Source: Sedimentisphaerales bacterium (GTDB lineage: Bacteria > Planctomycetota > Phycisphaerae > Sedimentisphaerales > SM23-30). From it: DNA of 6,217 bases. The notes beneath the pieces were generated by a model that saw only the letters and a program-made list of their open reading frames with translations, ran no database searches and was not told the DNA's origin. The DNA lies in NCBI GenBank assembly GCA_030634605.1, contig DAOWAK010000081.1, positions 1 through 6,217 of the forward strand, given 5' to 3'. Positions 1 through 5,079 of the stretch are shown here, one piece after another. Numbering within the stretch: the stretch's first letter is position 1; each line of letters begins with the position of its first letter. The translations under genes and the position numbers were made by a program.

Positions 1-3000
1 CATTATTTGAATAGATGGAACTGTCGTAAGCGATGGAGCCGGAGTTTTCGTCCAGTTTTAAATGTAAAAGCAGGGGATCACTGAGATCCTTGATTTCCTG
101 GGCGGTTAAGGGGCGGGCATAAATTTGCACGTCGTCGATCATGCCGGTCCAGAAGAGGTCGGCAGCAAGGGATTTGTGGGCACCGATATACAAGGAACCG
201 TCGCTGAATATCAGGTTGTCGCCTAAGTCGGTTTGGTCCGAGGCAATTTCCACGCCGTCGGCGTAAAGATAGCGTCGGGAGCCATCCCAGACCACCGCGA
301 CATGATGCCAGTTGCCGTTGAGGTGGTCGGAGTAGGTTGATGTCAGGTTGCTGCCGGAAGGAGTTTTTACATTCGTCCCCAAACATCCGGTAGATTCCGA
401 ATGGAGCCAGCTGCGGCCGAGGCCGGTGCCATCGGTTTGGCAGATGATTTTTTCATTTGGTTGTCCGCCCTTGACCCAGGCACAGGCGGTGAAGGGTCCG
501 GTGCCAGGATTCAGAATGTAAGGAGCTTCGAGGTAATTGTCGGTGCCGTCAAGGGCGATGGCACCGTCAATTTTTCCGCCGTCAGGTAGCCAGTTGGGAT
601 CGTTAATGGCAGTGGCGTGATTATTAAATCCGGAGCTGTCCTGAGCAGTGATGCCGAAGGTTTCGTCCAGCTTTAAATGTAAACGCAGGGGTTTTCCCAG
701 GTCCTGAATTTCGGTGGTGGTTAAAGTTCGCTGATAGATGCGCACATCATCAATCATGCCCGTCCAAAACTTGCTGCTATCCAGTCCTTTGTGGGCACCG
801 ATATAAAGTCTGCCATCACAGGATTCCAAAGAGTCGCCCAGATTGTTCAGGTCCGCAGCGACTTCGGCGCCATCGGCATAGAGATGGCGTCGGGCGCCGT
901 CCCAAACAACTGCGACATGGTGCCAGTTGCCGTCGAGGTGGCCGGAGTAAGTTGATATCAGGAAACTGCCGGAAGCGGTCTTTACATTGGTTCCCAAATA
1001 TCCCGACAATTCCGTGTTGAGCCAGTTGCGACCGATACCGGTGCCGTCAGTTTGGCAAATGACTTTTTCATTTGGTTGGCCGCCCTTGACCCAGGCGCAG
1101 GCGGTGAAGGGACCATCAACGGGATTGAGGATGAACGGAGCATCGACATACTGGTTCACGCCATCCAGTTCTATCGCTCCGTTGATCTGGCCAGCCAGTG
1201 GTTGCCAAGTGGGGCTGTTGATCAGGTCGGCGTCATAATGGTTACCGGAGCTGTCATTGGCAATCAGGCCGGAGATTTCATCCAGTTTCCAATAAGCAGC
1301 CAAGCCGGCATTAGGCTCCTGTACGTTGCCGATGGTGAGCCAGTTGGCGGTTAGTTGCATGAGGTCCGGAGGGGCCACTACGCCGGAATGGTCGATATCG
1401 GCACCGGAGCAGTATTGGTTAGTGAAAAAGCAGTTGGTGCGGGCCCAGAAGTTGGCGAAGGCGGCGTAATCGTATAGATCGACGCCGTAGGAGCCGGTGA
1501 GGTCGCCGGGGATGTCGCGCTGCCAGGTGAGAATCGGATAATTGGGCGGCAGGAAGGCCATGCGCCAGAGGTCATTGGAGCCGTTGGCGGTTTCATCGAC
1601 AAAATCCCAGCCGACAAAGCTGCTTTGAAACTGCATCTGCAAATCACTAAGTGGAATACCAATGCCATTGTTTGGTCCGGCGGTATTGAGGAAATAGCAA
1701 TTACTGATGTCGCCATAACCGTATCCCACCAAGCCACCGAAACCATATGAATCAACATTTCCCGTAACTGTGCCGATGGAATAGCAGTTACTTATCGTAT
1801 CAGTTCCATTGCGTCCCACCAGGCCGCCAAATAAAATATGACCAGTAACGGAACTAGTAGAGTAGCAGTTGCTGATAGTTCCCTCGTTATATCCCACCAA
1901 GCCACCGAGTTCATTATTACCGCTAACTGATCCTTCAGTATAGCAGTTGCTTACATGGCCTTGGTTGTTATATCCGATCAGACCGCCAAGAACGACCTGG
2001 CCATTAACTGTTCCAACGGAATAGCAGTTAATGATATTGCCATATTCATTGAGACCTGCTAAGCCGCCGAGATGATATGAATTATCTGAACCGACAACCG
2101 CTCCGGTGGCATAACAGTCGCTAATTGTTGAATCCACGTTTTCTCCGACCAGACCGCCGAGATTATGTGAAGCATTTTCGCCAGCAACTGATACCGAGGC
2201 GTAACAATTGCTCATAGTGCTATCTCTATTGTATCCGACCAGACCGCCGACTGAATTGAATATGTCTGTAATGGAACCGGCGGCATAGCAGTTGCTGATT
2301 GTTCCAGAGTAATTGCTTCCAACTAAACCGCCGAGATGTTCAGAGTAGGATTCACCCGTAATAGCAACAGAGGCGCGGCAGTTGCTTATGTTACCGAGGT
2401 AATTTCCTCCCACCAGTCCACCAATATTGTTTCCACCAGTTACTGTACCGATGGCATTGCAGTTAGTGATATTACCAGAGTTATTGCAACCTACTAACAG
2501 GCCGCAACAAAAATCGCCACCCGTAACTAAGCCGGTGGCGTAGCAATCGATGAGATCACCTTGATTCCATCCCGCCAAGCTGCCAAGATATCTTGAATAA
2601 CCCCCGCAGATAATTTGGCTATTTTCCATGCTGAGATTTTGTGCAACAGAGCCGGATTCCAGTTTTCCGAACAGGCCGAGGTAATCTTTATCGGCGTCGG
2701 ACGTGTCGATGGTGAGGTTGTGGATGGTATGATTCTGGCCATCGAAGGCGCCGGTGAAGGAAGTGCTGCCAGCAGGAGCGATGAGGGCGGTAGTGAAGGT
2801 GTTGGGTTCGGCGAGGTTCATGTTGATGTCGGCGGTGAGGATGAAGTGTTTGTCCCAGTCTTCGGAGTATTGGGACATTTCGATGAGGTCGTTGGGTTCG
2901 GTGATTTGGAAGGGGGTGGCGGGTTGGCCGGTGCCGCCGGAGTAGGAGCCGGAGGCGAGGACGAGTGTGGGGAAGAGAAAGGTGAGAAGGATAAGAAAGG

Positions 3001-3067
3001 TGGGAAGAGTGGAAAGATTGGGGAGGGTGGTGAACGGTAAGTGTTGTTGGTTGCCGGCTTTAAACAT
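1..3067 (-). CDS. Secreted GLUG-repeat / dockerin-like / LamG multidomain protein (3' end outside window)
   Basis: An uninterrupted frame of 1022 codons runs from the ATG at 3067-3065 to the left edge with no stop, so the C-terminus is missing. The start is supported by GGGAGG four bases upstream. Residues 1-38 look like a Sec signal peptide: a long polar n-region, a hydrophobic core FLILLTFLFPTLVLA (about 24-38), then ASGS. Residues 40-130 are the usual lead-in to GLUG arrays (YSGGTGQPATPFQI, HFILTADINMN, FDGQNHTIHNLTI). Residues 160-465 hold 11 GLUG units (GGLVGxN...ISNCYATGxVTG). Residues 521-578 carry two dockerin/EF-hand-like loops. Residues 587-790 and 795-995 are two LamG-like domains with KLDE, WHHVAVVWDG, LYIGAHK and WTGMIDDVxIY motifs, and a third begins at about 998. 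LamG and GLUG domains are usually surface or adhesive modules, so binding of polysaccharide or another surface is the inferred role. No catalytic domain is visible. The substrate is unknown. Confidence 0.93.
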   Translation of the reverse strand, partial: MFKAGNQQHLPFTTLPNLSTLPTFLILLTFLFPTLVLASGSYSGGTGQPATPFQITEPNDLIEMSQYSEDWDKHFILTADINMNLAEPNTFTTALIAPAGSTSFTGAFDGQNHTIHNLTIDTSDADKDYLGLFGKLESGSVAQNLSMENSQIICGGYSRYLGSLAGWNQGDLIDCYATGLVTGGDFCCGLLVGCNNSGNITNCNAIGTVTGGNNIGGLVGGNYLGNISNCRASVAITGESYSEHLGGLVGSNYSGTISNCYAAGSITDIFNSVGGLVGYNRDSTMSNCYASVSVAGENASHNLGGLVGENVDSTISDCYATGAVVGSDNSYHLGGLAGLNEYGNIINCYSVGTVNGQVVLGGLIGYNNQGHVSNCYTEGSVSGNNELGGLVGYNEGTISNCYSTSSVTGHILFGGLVGRNGTDTISNCYSIGTVTGNVDSYGFGGLVGYGYGDISNCYFLNTAGPNNGIGIPLSDLQMQFQSSFVGWDFVDETANGSNDLWRMAFLPPNYPILTWQRDIPGDLTGSYGVDLYDYAAFANFWARTNCFFTNQYCSGADIDHSGVVAPPDLMQLTANWLTIGNVQEPNAGLAAYWKLDEISGLIANDSSGNHYDADLINSPTWQPLAGQINGAIELDGVNQYVDAPFILNPVDGPFTACAWVKGGQPNEKVICQTDGTGIGRNWLNTELSGYLGTNVKTASGSFLISTYSGHLDGNWHHVAVVWDGARRHLYADGAEVAADLNNLGDSLESCDGRLYIGAHKGLDSSKFWTGMIDDVRIYQRTLTTTEIQDLGKPLRLHLKLDETFGITAQDSSGFNNHATAINDPNWLPDGGKIDGAIALDGTDNYLEAPYILNPGTGPFTACAWVKGGQPNEKIICQTDGTGLGRSWLHSESTGCLGTNVKTPSGSNLTSTYSDHLNGNWHHVAVVWDGSRRYLYADGVEIASDQTDLGDNLIFSDGSLYIGAHKSLAADLFWTGMIDDVQIYARPLTAQEIKDLSDPLLLHLKLDENSGSIAYDSSIYSNN
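71..1300 (-). repeat. Tandem 615-bp direct repeat encoding LamG domains
   Basis: Two full in-frame units of 205 codons (686-1300 and 71-685) are followed by the first 23 codons of a third unit (1-70). The KLDE motif recurs at residues 594, 799 and 1004, exactly 205 residues apart. DNA identity is high in places: the stretch around 450-496 and its partner around 1065-1111 differ at only about two positions. Each unit encodes one LamG-like beta-sandwich with the sequence order KLDE, DSSG, DG-FTACAWVKGGQPNEK, CQTDGTG, GNWHHVAVVWDG, YADG, LYIGAHK, WTGMIDDV. The similarity indicates duplication of a domain or homogenisation between units; more copies may lie beyond the left edge. Confidence 0.9.
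1334..1507 (-). other. Dockerin-like paired calcium-loop domain inside the secreted protein
   Basis: Residues 521-578 contain two EF-hand/dockerin-type loops. Loop one has D522, T524, S526, D530 and D533. Loop two has D557, D559, S561, G562 and D568. Each is followed by a helix-like stretch ending in an aromatic (ANFW, TANWL). Spacing follows the dockerin type I pattern D-x-N/D-x-D/S-G-x-V-x-x-x-D. Two cysteines in CFFTNQYC (546 and 553) lie between the loops. Such domains are common in planctomycete secreted proteins that lack classical cellulosomes, so calcium-stabilised folding or attachment is more likely than cohesin docking in a cellulosome. It sits between the GLUG array and the LamG units rather than at the C-terminus. 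Confidence 0.8.
1673..2590 (-). repeat. GLUG repeat array, 11 units
   Basis: Within the secreted protein, residues 160-465 contain 11 degenerate repeats of roughly 22-30 residues. The shared core is GG-L-V/I-G-x-N, a short variable stretch, then I-S-N-C-Y-x-x-G-x-V-x-G. Starts of the units lie near residues 160, 189, 216, 246, 274, 303, 333, 361, 388, 414 and 444. Each unit keeps a cysteine in the N/D-C-Y/N/R position. The last unit runs into NCYFLNTAG and ends the array. GLUG motifs (named for G-L-[any]-G) are known from bacterial surface and secreted proteins and are thought to build an elongated beta structure; specific binding partners are not evident here. At DNA level the units are diverged and of uneven length, unlike recent tandem duplication. 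Confidence 0.93.
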
Positions 3068-3071
3068 GATG

Positions 3072-3077
3072 CCTCCC
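3072..3077 (-). promoter_or_regulatory. Ribosome binding site of the secreted protein gene
   Basis: Read on the minus strand, GGGAGG is followed by CATC and then ATG. This is a strong anti-Shine-Dalgarno match with a slightly short spacing, and it fixes 3067 as the start codon. No other in-frame ATG nearby has a comparable site. Confidence 0.75.
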
Positions 3078-3147
3078 GAATTTTTGGGGTTTTGGGCCAT
3101 AAAATAATGGTTCAGGAAAAATCCTGGCCGAAATCATAATTCTAATC

Positions 3148-3160
3148 TCCTTGACAAGGA
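3148..3160. repeat. 13-bp perfect odd palindrome upstream of the secreted protein gene
   Basis: TCCTTG-A-CAAGGA is a perfect inverted repeat with a single central base, about 80 bp upstream of the minus-strand start codon. Such compact dyads can be repressor or activator operators. No convincing -35/-10 pair was found around it on the minus strand (a TATGAT lies nearby without a good -35), so an operator role is only a possibility. Confidence 0.3.
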
Positions 3161-3218
3161 AAACTGGACAGAATGCATTTTAATAGATATTTAGTGTGAA
3201 TCAAGGGGATTTTATTAG

Positions 3219-3248
3219 CCACGAAAAAGCACAAAAGGCGCAAAAGAT
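3219..3248. repeat. Short purine-rich interspersed element (CACGAAAAAGCACAAAAGG type)
   Basis: The stretch reads as imperfect tandem copies of an ACGAAAAAGC / ACAAAAGGCG / CAAAAGA motif, a decamer-like pattern. Very similar degenerate strings recur in intergenic regions of many environmental bacterial genomes, from general familiarity with such genomes. No coding signal is present. Copy number in this genome cannot be judged from one window. Confidence 0.5.
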
Positions 3249-3261
3249 ATTTTAAGACTGG

Positions 3262-3282
3262 ATGCCCGATCAAGCCGGGCAT
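3262..3282. repeat. GC-rich inverted repeat, REP-like
   Basis: ATGCCCG and CGGGCAT form a perfect 7-bp stem with a 7-nt loop (ATCAAGC). There is no T-tract on either side, so it is not a standard intrinsic terminator. It resembles short palindromic intergenic elements of REP type. Confidence 0.5.
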
Positions 3283-3319
3283 GACAAGTCGGGACGGAGG
3301 GCATGAGAGGGATAAGAGA

Positions 3320-3336
3320 GCCGGCAAGATGCCGGC
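3320..3336. repeat. GC-rich inverted repeat GCCGGC-N5-GCCGGC
   Basis: GCCGGC, AAGAT, GCCGGC gives a 6-bp stem with a 5-nt loop. It lies 37 bp from the preceding palindrome and has a different sequence, so it is a separate element. No T-run follows, which argues against termination. Confidence 0.5.
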
Positions 3337-3458
3337 GGTACGGAAAGCCCCATGTGGACATATATAAGGTTGAGCAGATGGAAATCACCCCGGTATTGTT
3401 GGGTTTATGGCGGGTAAGTGCAGGCGGATAAAGTACTTATAAATATTGGATTTTTTGG

Positions 3459-3486
3459 TTGCATGGTGTATGGGGGTTGCTATAAT
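3459..3486 (+). promoter_or_regulatory. Sigma-70-type promoter for the candidate RNA
   Basis: A perfect consensus -10 box TATAAT lies at 3481-3486. A partial -35 TTGCAT lies at 3459-3464 with a 16-bp spacer. Transcription would start near 3492-3494, at the left arm of the closing helix of the candidate RNA. The -10 box is the best in the intergenic region; the -35 matches only half of TTGACA. Confidence 0.6.
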
Positions 3487-3487
3487 C

Positions 3488-3714
3488 GTGGCTTACTTTG
3501 TCGCACGGGGTAGTACTACGTTGTGCGAGGGGCTGGAAGCCCGCGGCGTGTCCAGCTCGAGCCTCCGGCAAAGTCAACGCGGCTTTTTAAGGGCCCTACC
3601 GCGGCTGTGTCAAACTTGCTTTGCGTCAGCGCGTTGTATACCCCATGGGTATTATTGCTCCTGGCAGGGCCTTTCCGGAAGGGCTGTCAGATTTAGATTT
3701 ACAAAATGAGCAAC
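3488..3714 (+). ncRNA. Candidate structured non-coding RNA, family not recognised
   Basis: The ends are complementary: GTGGCTTACTTTGT (3488-3501) pairs with ACAAAATGAGCAAC (3701-3714) at 12 of 14 positions including one G-U, giving a closing helix. Inside lie TCGCAC/GTGCGA (3501-3506 with 3523-3528), GGGCT/AGCCC (3530-3534 with 3538-3542), GCAAAG/CTTTGC (3568-3573 with 3619-3624) enclosing CGCGG/CCGCG (3578-3582 with 3599-3603), ATACCC/GGGTAT (3638-3643 with 3647-3652) and CTGGCAG/CTGTCAG (3661-3667 with 3684-3690) with an inner CCTT/AAGG. CAACGCG (3575-3581) is also perfectly complementary to CGCGTTG (3630-3636), which would cross the GCAAAG helix: an alternative fold or a pseudoknot. A consensus -10 box lies just upstream. 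I see no hallmark of tmRNA, RNase P RNA (no GAGGAAAGTCC) or SRP RNA. 6S RNA is not excluded, but the multibranched layout does not suit it. Exact ends are approximate; the true 5' end may be a few bases inside 3488. Confidence 0.5.
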
Positions 3715-3736
3715 ATGGAATTTTGATTTGTGAACG

Positions 3737-3760
3737 GTACATTGATGTACGGGTTTTTTT
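3737..3760 (+). terminator. Weak intrinsic terminator candidate after the RNA
   Basis: GTACAT-TG-ATGTAC (3737-3750) forms a 4 to 6 bp stem, followed by GGG and seven T residues (3754-3760). The T-tract is good, but the stem is short and AT-rich, so it may terminate only partly. It sits between the candidate RNA and the tRNA gene. Confidence 0.35.
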
Positions 3761-3770
3761 GTAGTTTAAC
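3742..3770 (+). promoter_or_regulatory. Possible promoter of tRNA-Gln
   Basis: TTGATG (3742-3747) and TTTAAC (3765-3770) are separated by 17 bp and each match four of six consensus positions. Transcription would begin about 25 bp before the mature tRNA. It overlaps the terminator candidate, and read-through from the promoter at 3459-3486 is an alternative source of the tRNA transcript. Confidence 0.25.
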
Positions 3771-3801
3771 CGGTTTTGGGTTGAGAGCCGGATTTGAATA
3801 T

Positions 3802-3873
3802 TACCCGATGGTGTAATTGGCAACACACGAGTTTTTGGTACTCGCATTCCAGGTTCAAGTCCTGGTCGGGTAG
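3802..3873 (+). tRNA. tRNA-Gln (anticodon TTG)
   Basis: A full cloverleaf can be drawn. The acceptor stem TACCCGA pairs with TCGGGTA (3802-3808 with 3866-3872), the discriminator is G3873, the D stem is GTGT/ACAC with GG in the loop, and the anticodon stem CGAGT/ACTCG encloses loop TTTTGGT with anticodon TTG at 3835-3837. A 4-nt variable loop follows, then the T arm CCAGG-TTCAAGT-CCTGG. The first pair is U1-A72, a known identity feature of bacterial tRNA-Gln. CCA is not encoded, so it must be added by nucleotidyltransferase. It reads CAA glutamine codons, and CAG by wobble. Position upstream of prs matches an arrangement I recall from some other bacteria, such as deltaproteobacteria. Confidence 0.95.
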
Positions 3874-3886
3874 GTAGCTAAATTAA

Positions 3887-3935
3887 GAATGACGAAACCA
3901 GAATGACGAATCAATGACGAAGTACAAATTGACGA
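3887..3935 (+). repeat. Tandem short repeat, GAATGACGAA units
   Basis: Four imperfect copies of a (GA)AATGACGAA motif occur at 3887-3896, 3901-3910, 3913-3921 and 3926-3935 (the last as AAATTGACGA), separated by 2-4 bases. It begins 14 bp after the tRNA and occupies much of the leader of prs. Similar AATGACGAA strings occur as intergenic filler in other environmental genomes; I infer a mobile or slippage-derived element rather than a regulator. Confidence 0.6.
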
Positions 3936-4002
3936 GTCGGAGTGGAAATTCGAAAGCGGAATTGGTTGAAGCTGTTTTTGCAAGAGCTATGAGAGCGGAA
4001 TA

Positions 4003-4965
4003 ATGACAGACAACAGTAACATAAGAATTTTCAGCGGCGCTGCCCACCAGGAGTTGACAAAGAGTATTTGTAAAAACTCCGGGGTCGAAATGGGTCAGGC
4101 TACGGTTGAATTTTTCCCTGACGGCGAGACGCTGGTCCGGGTGGAAGACGACGTTCGTGGTCGGGACTGTTTTATCGTGCAGCCCACCTGTCCGCCGGTT
4201 AACGACCATACCATGGAATTGCTTATTTTTATTGATTGTCTGCATCGGGCCTCGGCCAGTCGGATTACGGCGGTGCTGCCTTATTTTGGTTATGCCCGTC
4301 AGGATCGCAAGAGCGAAGGGCGCACGCCGATTACCGCCAAGCTGGTTGCCAACCTGTTAACGACGGCCAAAGTGGATCGGGTGTTGGCGATTGATCTGCA
4401 TGCCGACCAGGTGCAGGGCTTTTTTGATATTCCGGTCGATCATCTTACGGCTGAGCCGGTGCTGGCGGAATATTTCGGCAAGCTCGACCTGCCGAACAAA
4501 GTGCTGGTTTCGCCGGATCTGGGCAACGTCAAGACGGCGAACATTTACGCTCAGGACCTGGGCGGCGATCTGGCGGTGATCGACAAGCGACGCATCAGCG
4601 GCAGCGAAGCTGTTGCCACACAGATTATCGGTGAAGTCGAGGGCAGGGATGTGCTAATGCTGGACGACATGATTACGACGGCGGGGACGATGTGTTCGGC
4701 AGCTAAACTGCTAAAGGAACGCGGTGCTAATTCCATCCGTATCGGTGCGACGCATGGCTTGTTTGCCGGGCCGGCGATTGAAAGGCTGGCGGCGGCACCG
4801 ATCGACGAGATCGTCGTAACCGACACCATTCCTGTGCGTTCGGAAGCACGGGAAAAACTGAAAAACCTGAAAGTTCTGACAGTCGCTAATTTGTTAGGCG
4901 AGGCGATAACAAGAATCCATCACAACAGATCGGTGAGCGAGATTTTTTATAAGAAATTTACATAG
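4003..4965 (+). CDS. prs: Ribose-phosphate pyrophosphokinase (PRPP synthetase, class I)
   Basis: This cytosolic enzyme transfers pyrophosphate from ATP to ribose 5-phosphate, giving PRPP for purine, pyrimidine, histidine, tryptophan and NAD synthesis. At 320 residues it has the normal class I length. Visible motifs are FFPDGE (37-42), NDHTMELLIFIDCLHRASA (67-85), the catalytic flexible-loop region YFGYARQDRK (94-103), DLHADQ (131-136), DKRR (194-197, with the catalytic-loop Lys195 and Arg197) and the PRPP-binding loop VLMLDDMITTAGTM (217-230). The segment SPDLGNVKTAN (170-180) is a variant of the more usual SPDxGGxxRA. The ATG at 4003 aligns with the family N-terminus (IRIFSGAAHQELT); the upstream GAGAGCGG is only a weak ribosome site. 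Its leader holds the GAATGACGAA repeats after tRNA-Gln, and it is the first protein gene of the prs-rplY-pth block. Confidence 0.97.
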   Translation: MTDNSNIRIFSGAAHQELTKSICKNSGVEMGQATVEFFPDGETLVRVEDDVRGRDCFIVQPTCPPVNDHTMELLIFIDCLHRASASRITAVLPYFGYARQDRKSEGRTPITAKLVANLLTTAKVDRVLAIDLHADQVQGFFDIPVDHLTAEPVLAEYFGKLDLPNKVLVSPDLGNVKTANIYAQDLGGDLAVIDKRRISGSEAVATQIIGEVEGRDVLMLDDMITTAGTMCSAAKLLKERGANSIRIGATHGLFAGPAIERLAAAPIDEIVVTDTIPVRSEAREKLKNLKVLTVANLLGEAITRIHHNRSVSEIFYKKFT

Positions 4966-4990
4966 TGCGGTCTAACTGCAACCAAGATAT

Positions 4991-5020
4991 CTCACGCAAA
5001 GACGCAGAGTCGCGGAGAAG
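4991..5020. repeat. Short interspersed element (CACGCAAAGACGCAGAG type)
   Basis: CTCACGCAAAGACGCAGAGTC followed by GCGGAGAAG is a purine-rich string built on a GACGCAGAG-like period. The same type of string is familiar from intergenic regions of many environmental bacteria. It lies between prs and rplY, starting 25 bp after the prs stop codon. Confidence 0.5.
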
Positions 5021-5027
5021 AAATTTA

Positions 5028-5052
5028 ACCACGGATTTCACGGATTAAAAAC
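5028..5052. repeat. Short interspersed element (CCACGGATTTCACGGATT type)
   Basis: Two direct copies of CACGGATT (5030-5037 as CACGGATT, 5039-5046 as CACGGATT) are one base apart, embedded in AACCACGG...TTAAAAACAC. This string type is also recurrent in environmental genomes and here directly follows another such element. Confidence 0.55.
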
Positions 5053-5067
5053 ACATAAGGATTTATA

Positions 5068-5073
5068 GAGAGG
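5068..5073 (+). promoter_or_regulatory. Ribosome binding site of rplY
   Basis: GAGAGG lies six bases before the ATG at 5080, the clearest Shine-Dalgarno sequence on the plus strand of this window. It supports the chosen start of bL25. Confidence 0.7.
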
Positions 5074-5079
5074 TTATTA

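Larger units (their letters stand above)
3068..3458. other. Intergenic stretch without a protein gene
   Basis: No frame here has a plausible start, ribosome site and protein-like composition. The part next to 3067 is the 5' leader of the minus-strand gene. From about 3219 onward come three short repeat-like elements, described separately. The remainder (about 3340-3458) includes an AT-rich patch near 3436-3455 and shows nothing I can assign. Confidence 0.7.

Noticed and set aside
401..1354. Plus-strand frames at 401-589, 987-1238 and 1052-1354
   Set aside because: They lie antisense to the LamG units, recur because the units are repeated, and have no ribosome site or family-like motifs.
1673..2590. 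Regularly spaced repeats resembling a CRISPR array
   Set aside because: The periodicity is that of GLUG protein repeats in an open frame; units are diverged, of unequal length, and lack constant direct repeats with unique spacers.
2615..3040. Plus-strand 141-codon frame rich in Gly and Glu
   Set aside because: It is the complement of the C-ending codons at the 5' end of the secreted protein gene, which explains its odd composition; no start signal precedes it.
3151..3183. TTGACA at 3151-3156 as a plus-strand promoter
   Set aside because: The -35 is perfect, but no acceptable -10 lies 16-18 bp downstream, and no plus-strand gene follows closely.
3262..3336. The two GC-rich hairpins as a bidirectional terminator
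   Set aside because: No T-tract follows either hairpin on either strand, and no gene ends toward them.
3446..3709. 87-codon plus-strand frame MDFLVAWCMGVAI...
   Set aside because: No ribosome site; it spans the promoter and the candidate RNA, and its composition (many Arg, Ser, Cys) is not protein-like beyond the first residues.
3966..3993. Possible promoter TTGAAG-N16-TATGAG just before prs
   Set aside because: It would start transcription almost at the prs start codon, leaving no leader; both boxes match only four of six positions.
3914..4003. 29-codon frame ending in TAATG, overlapping the prs start
   Set aside because: The stop-start overlap resembles translational coupling, but the frame starts within the GAATGACGAA repeat, has no ribosome site, and has no recognisable product.
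3883..4245. 120-codon minus-strand frame over the prs start
   Set aside because: Antisense to the well-supported prs coding region.
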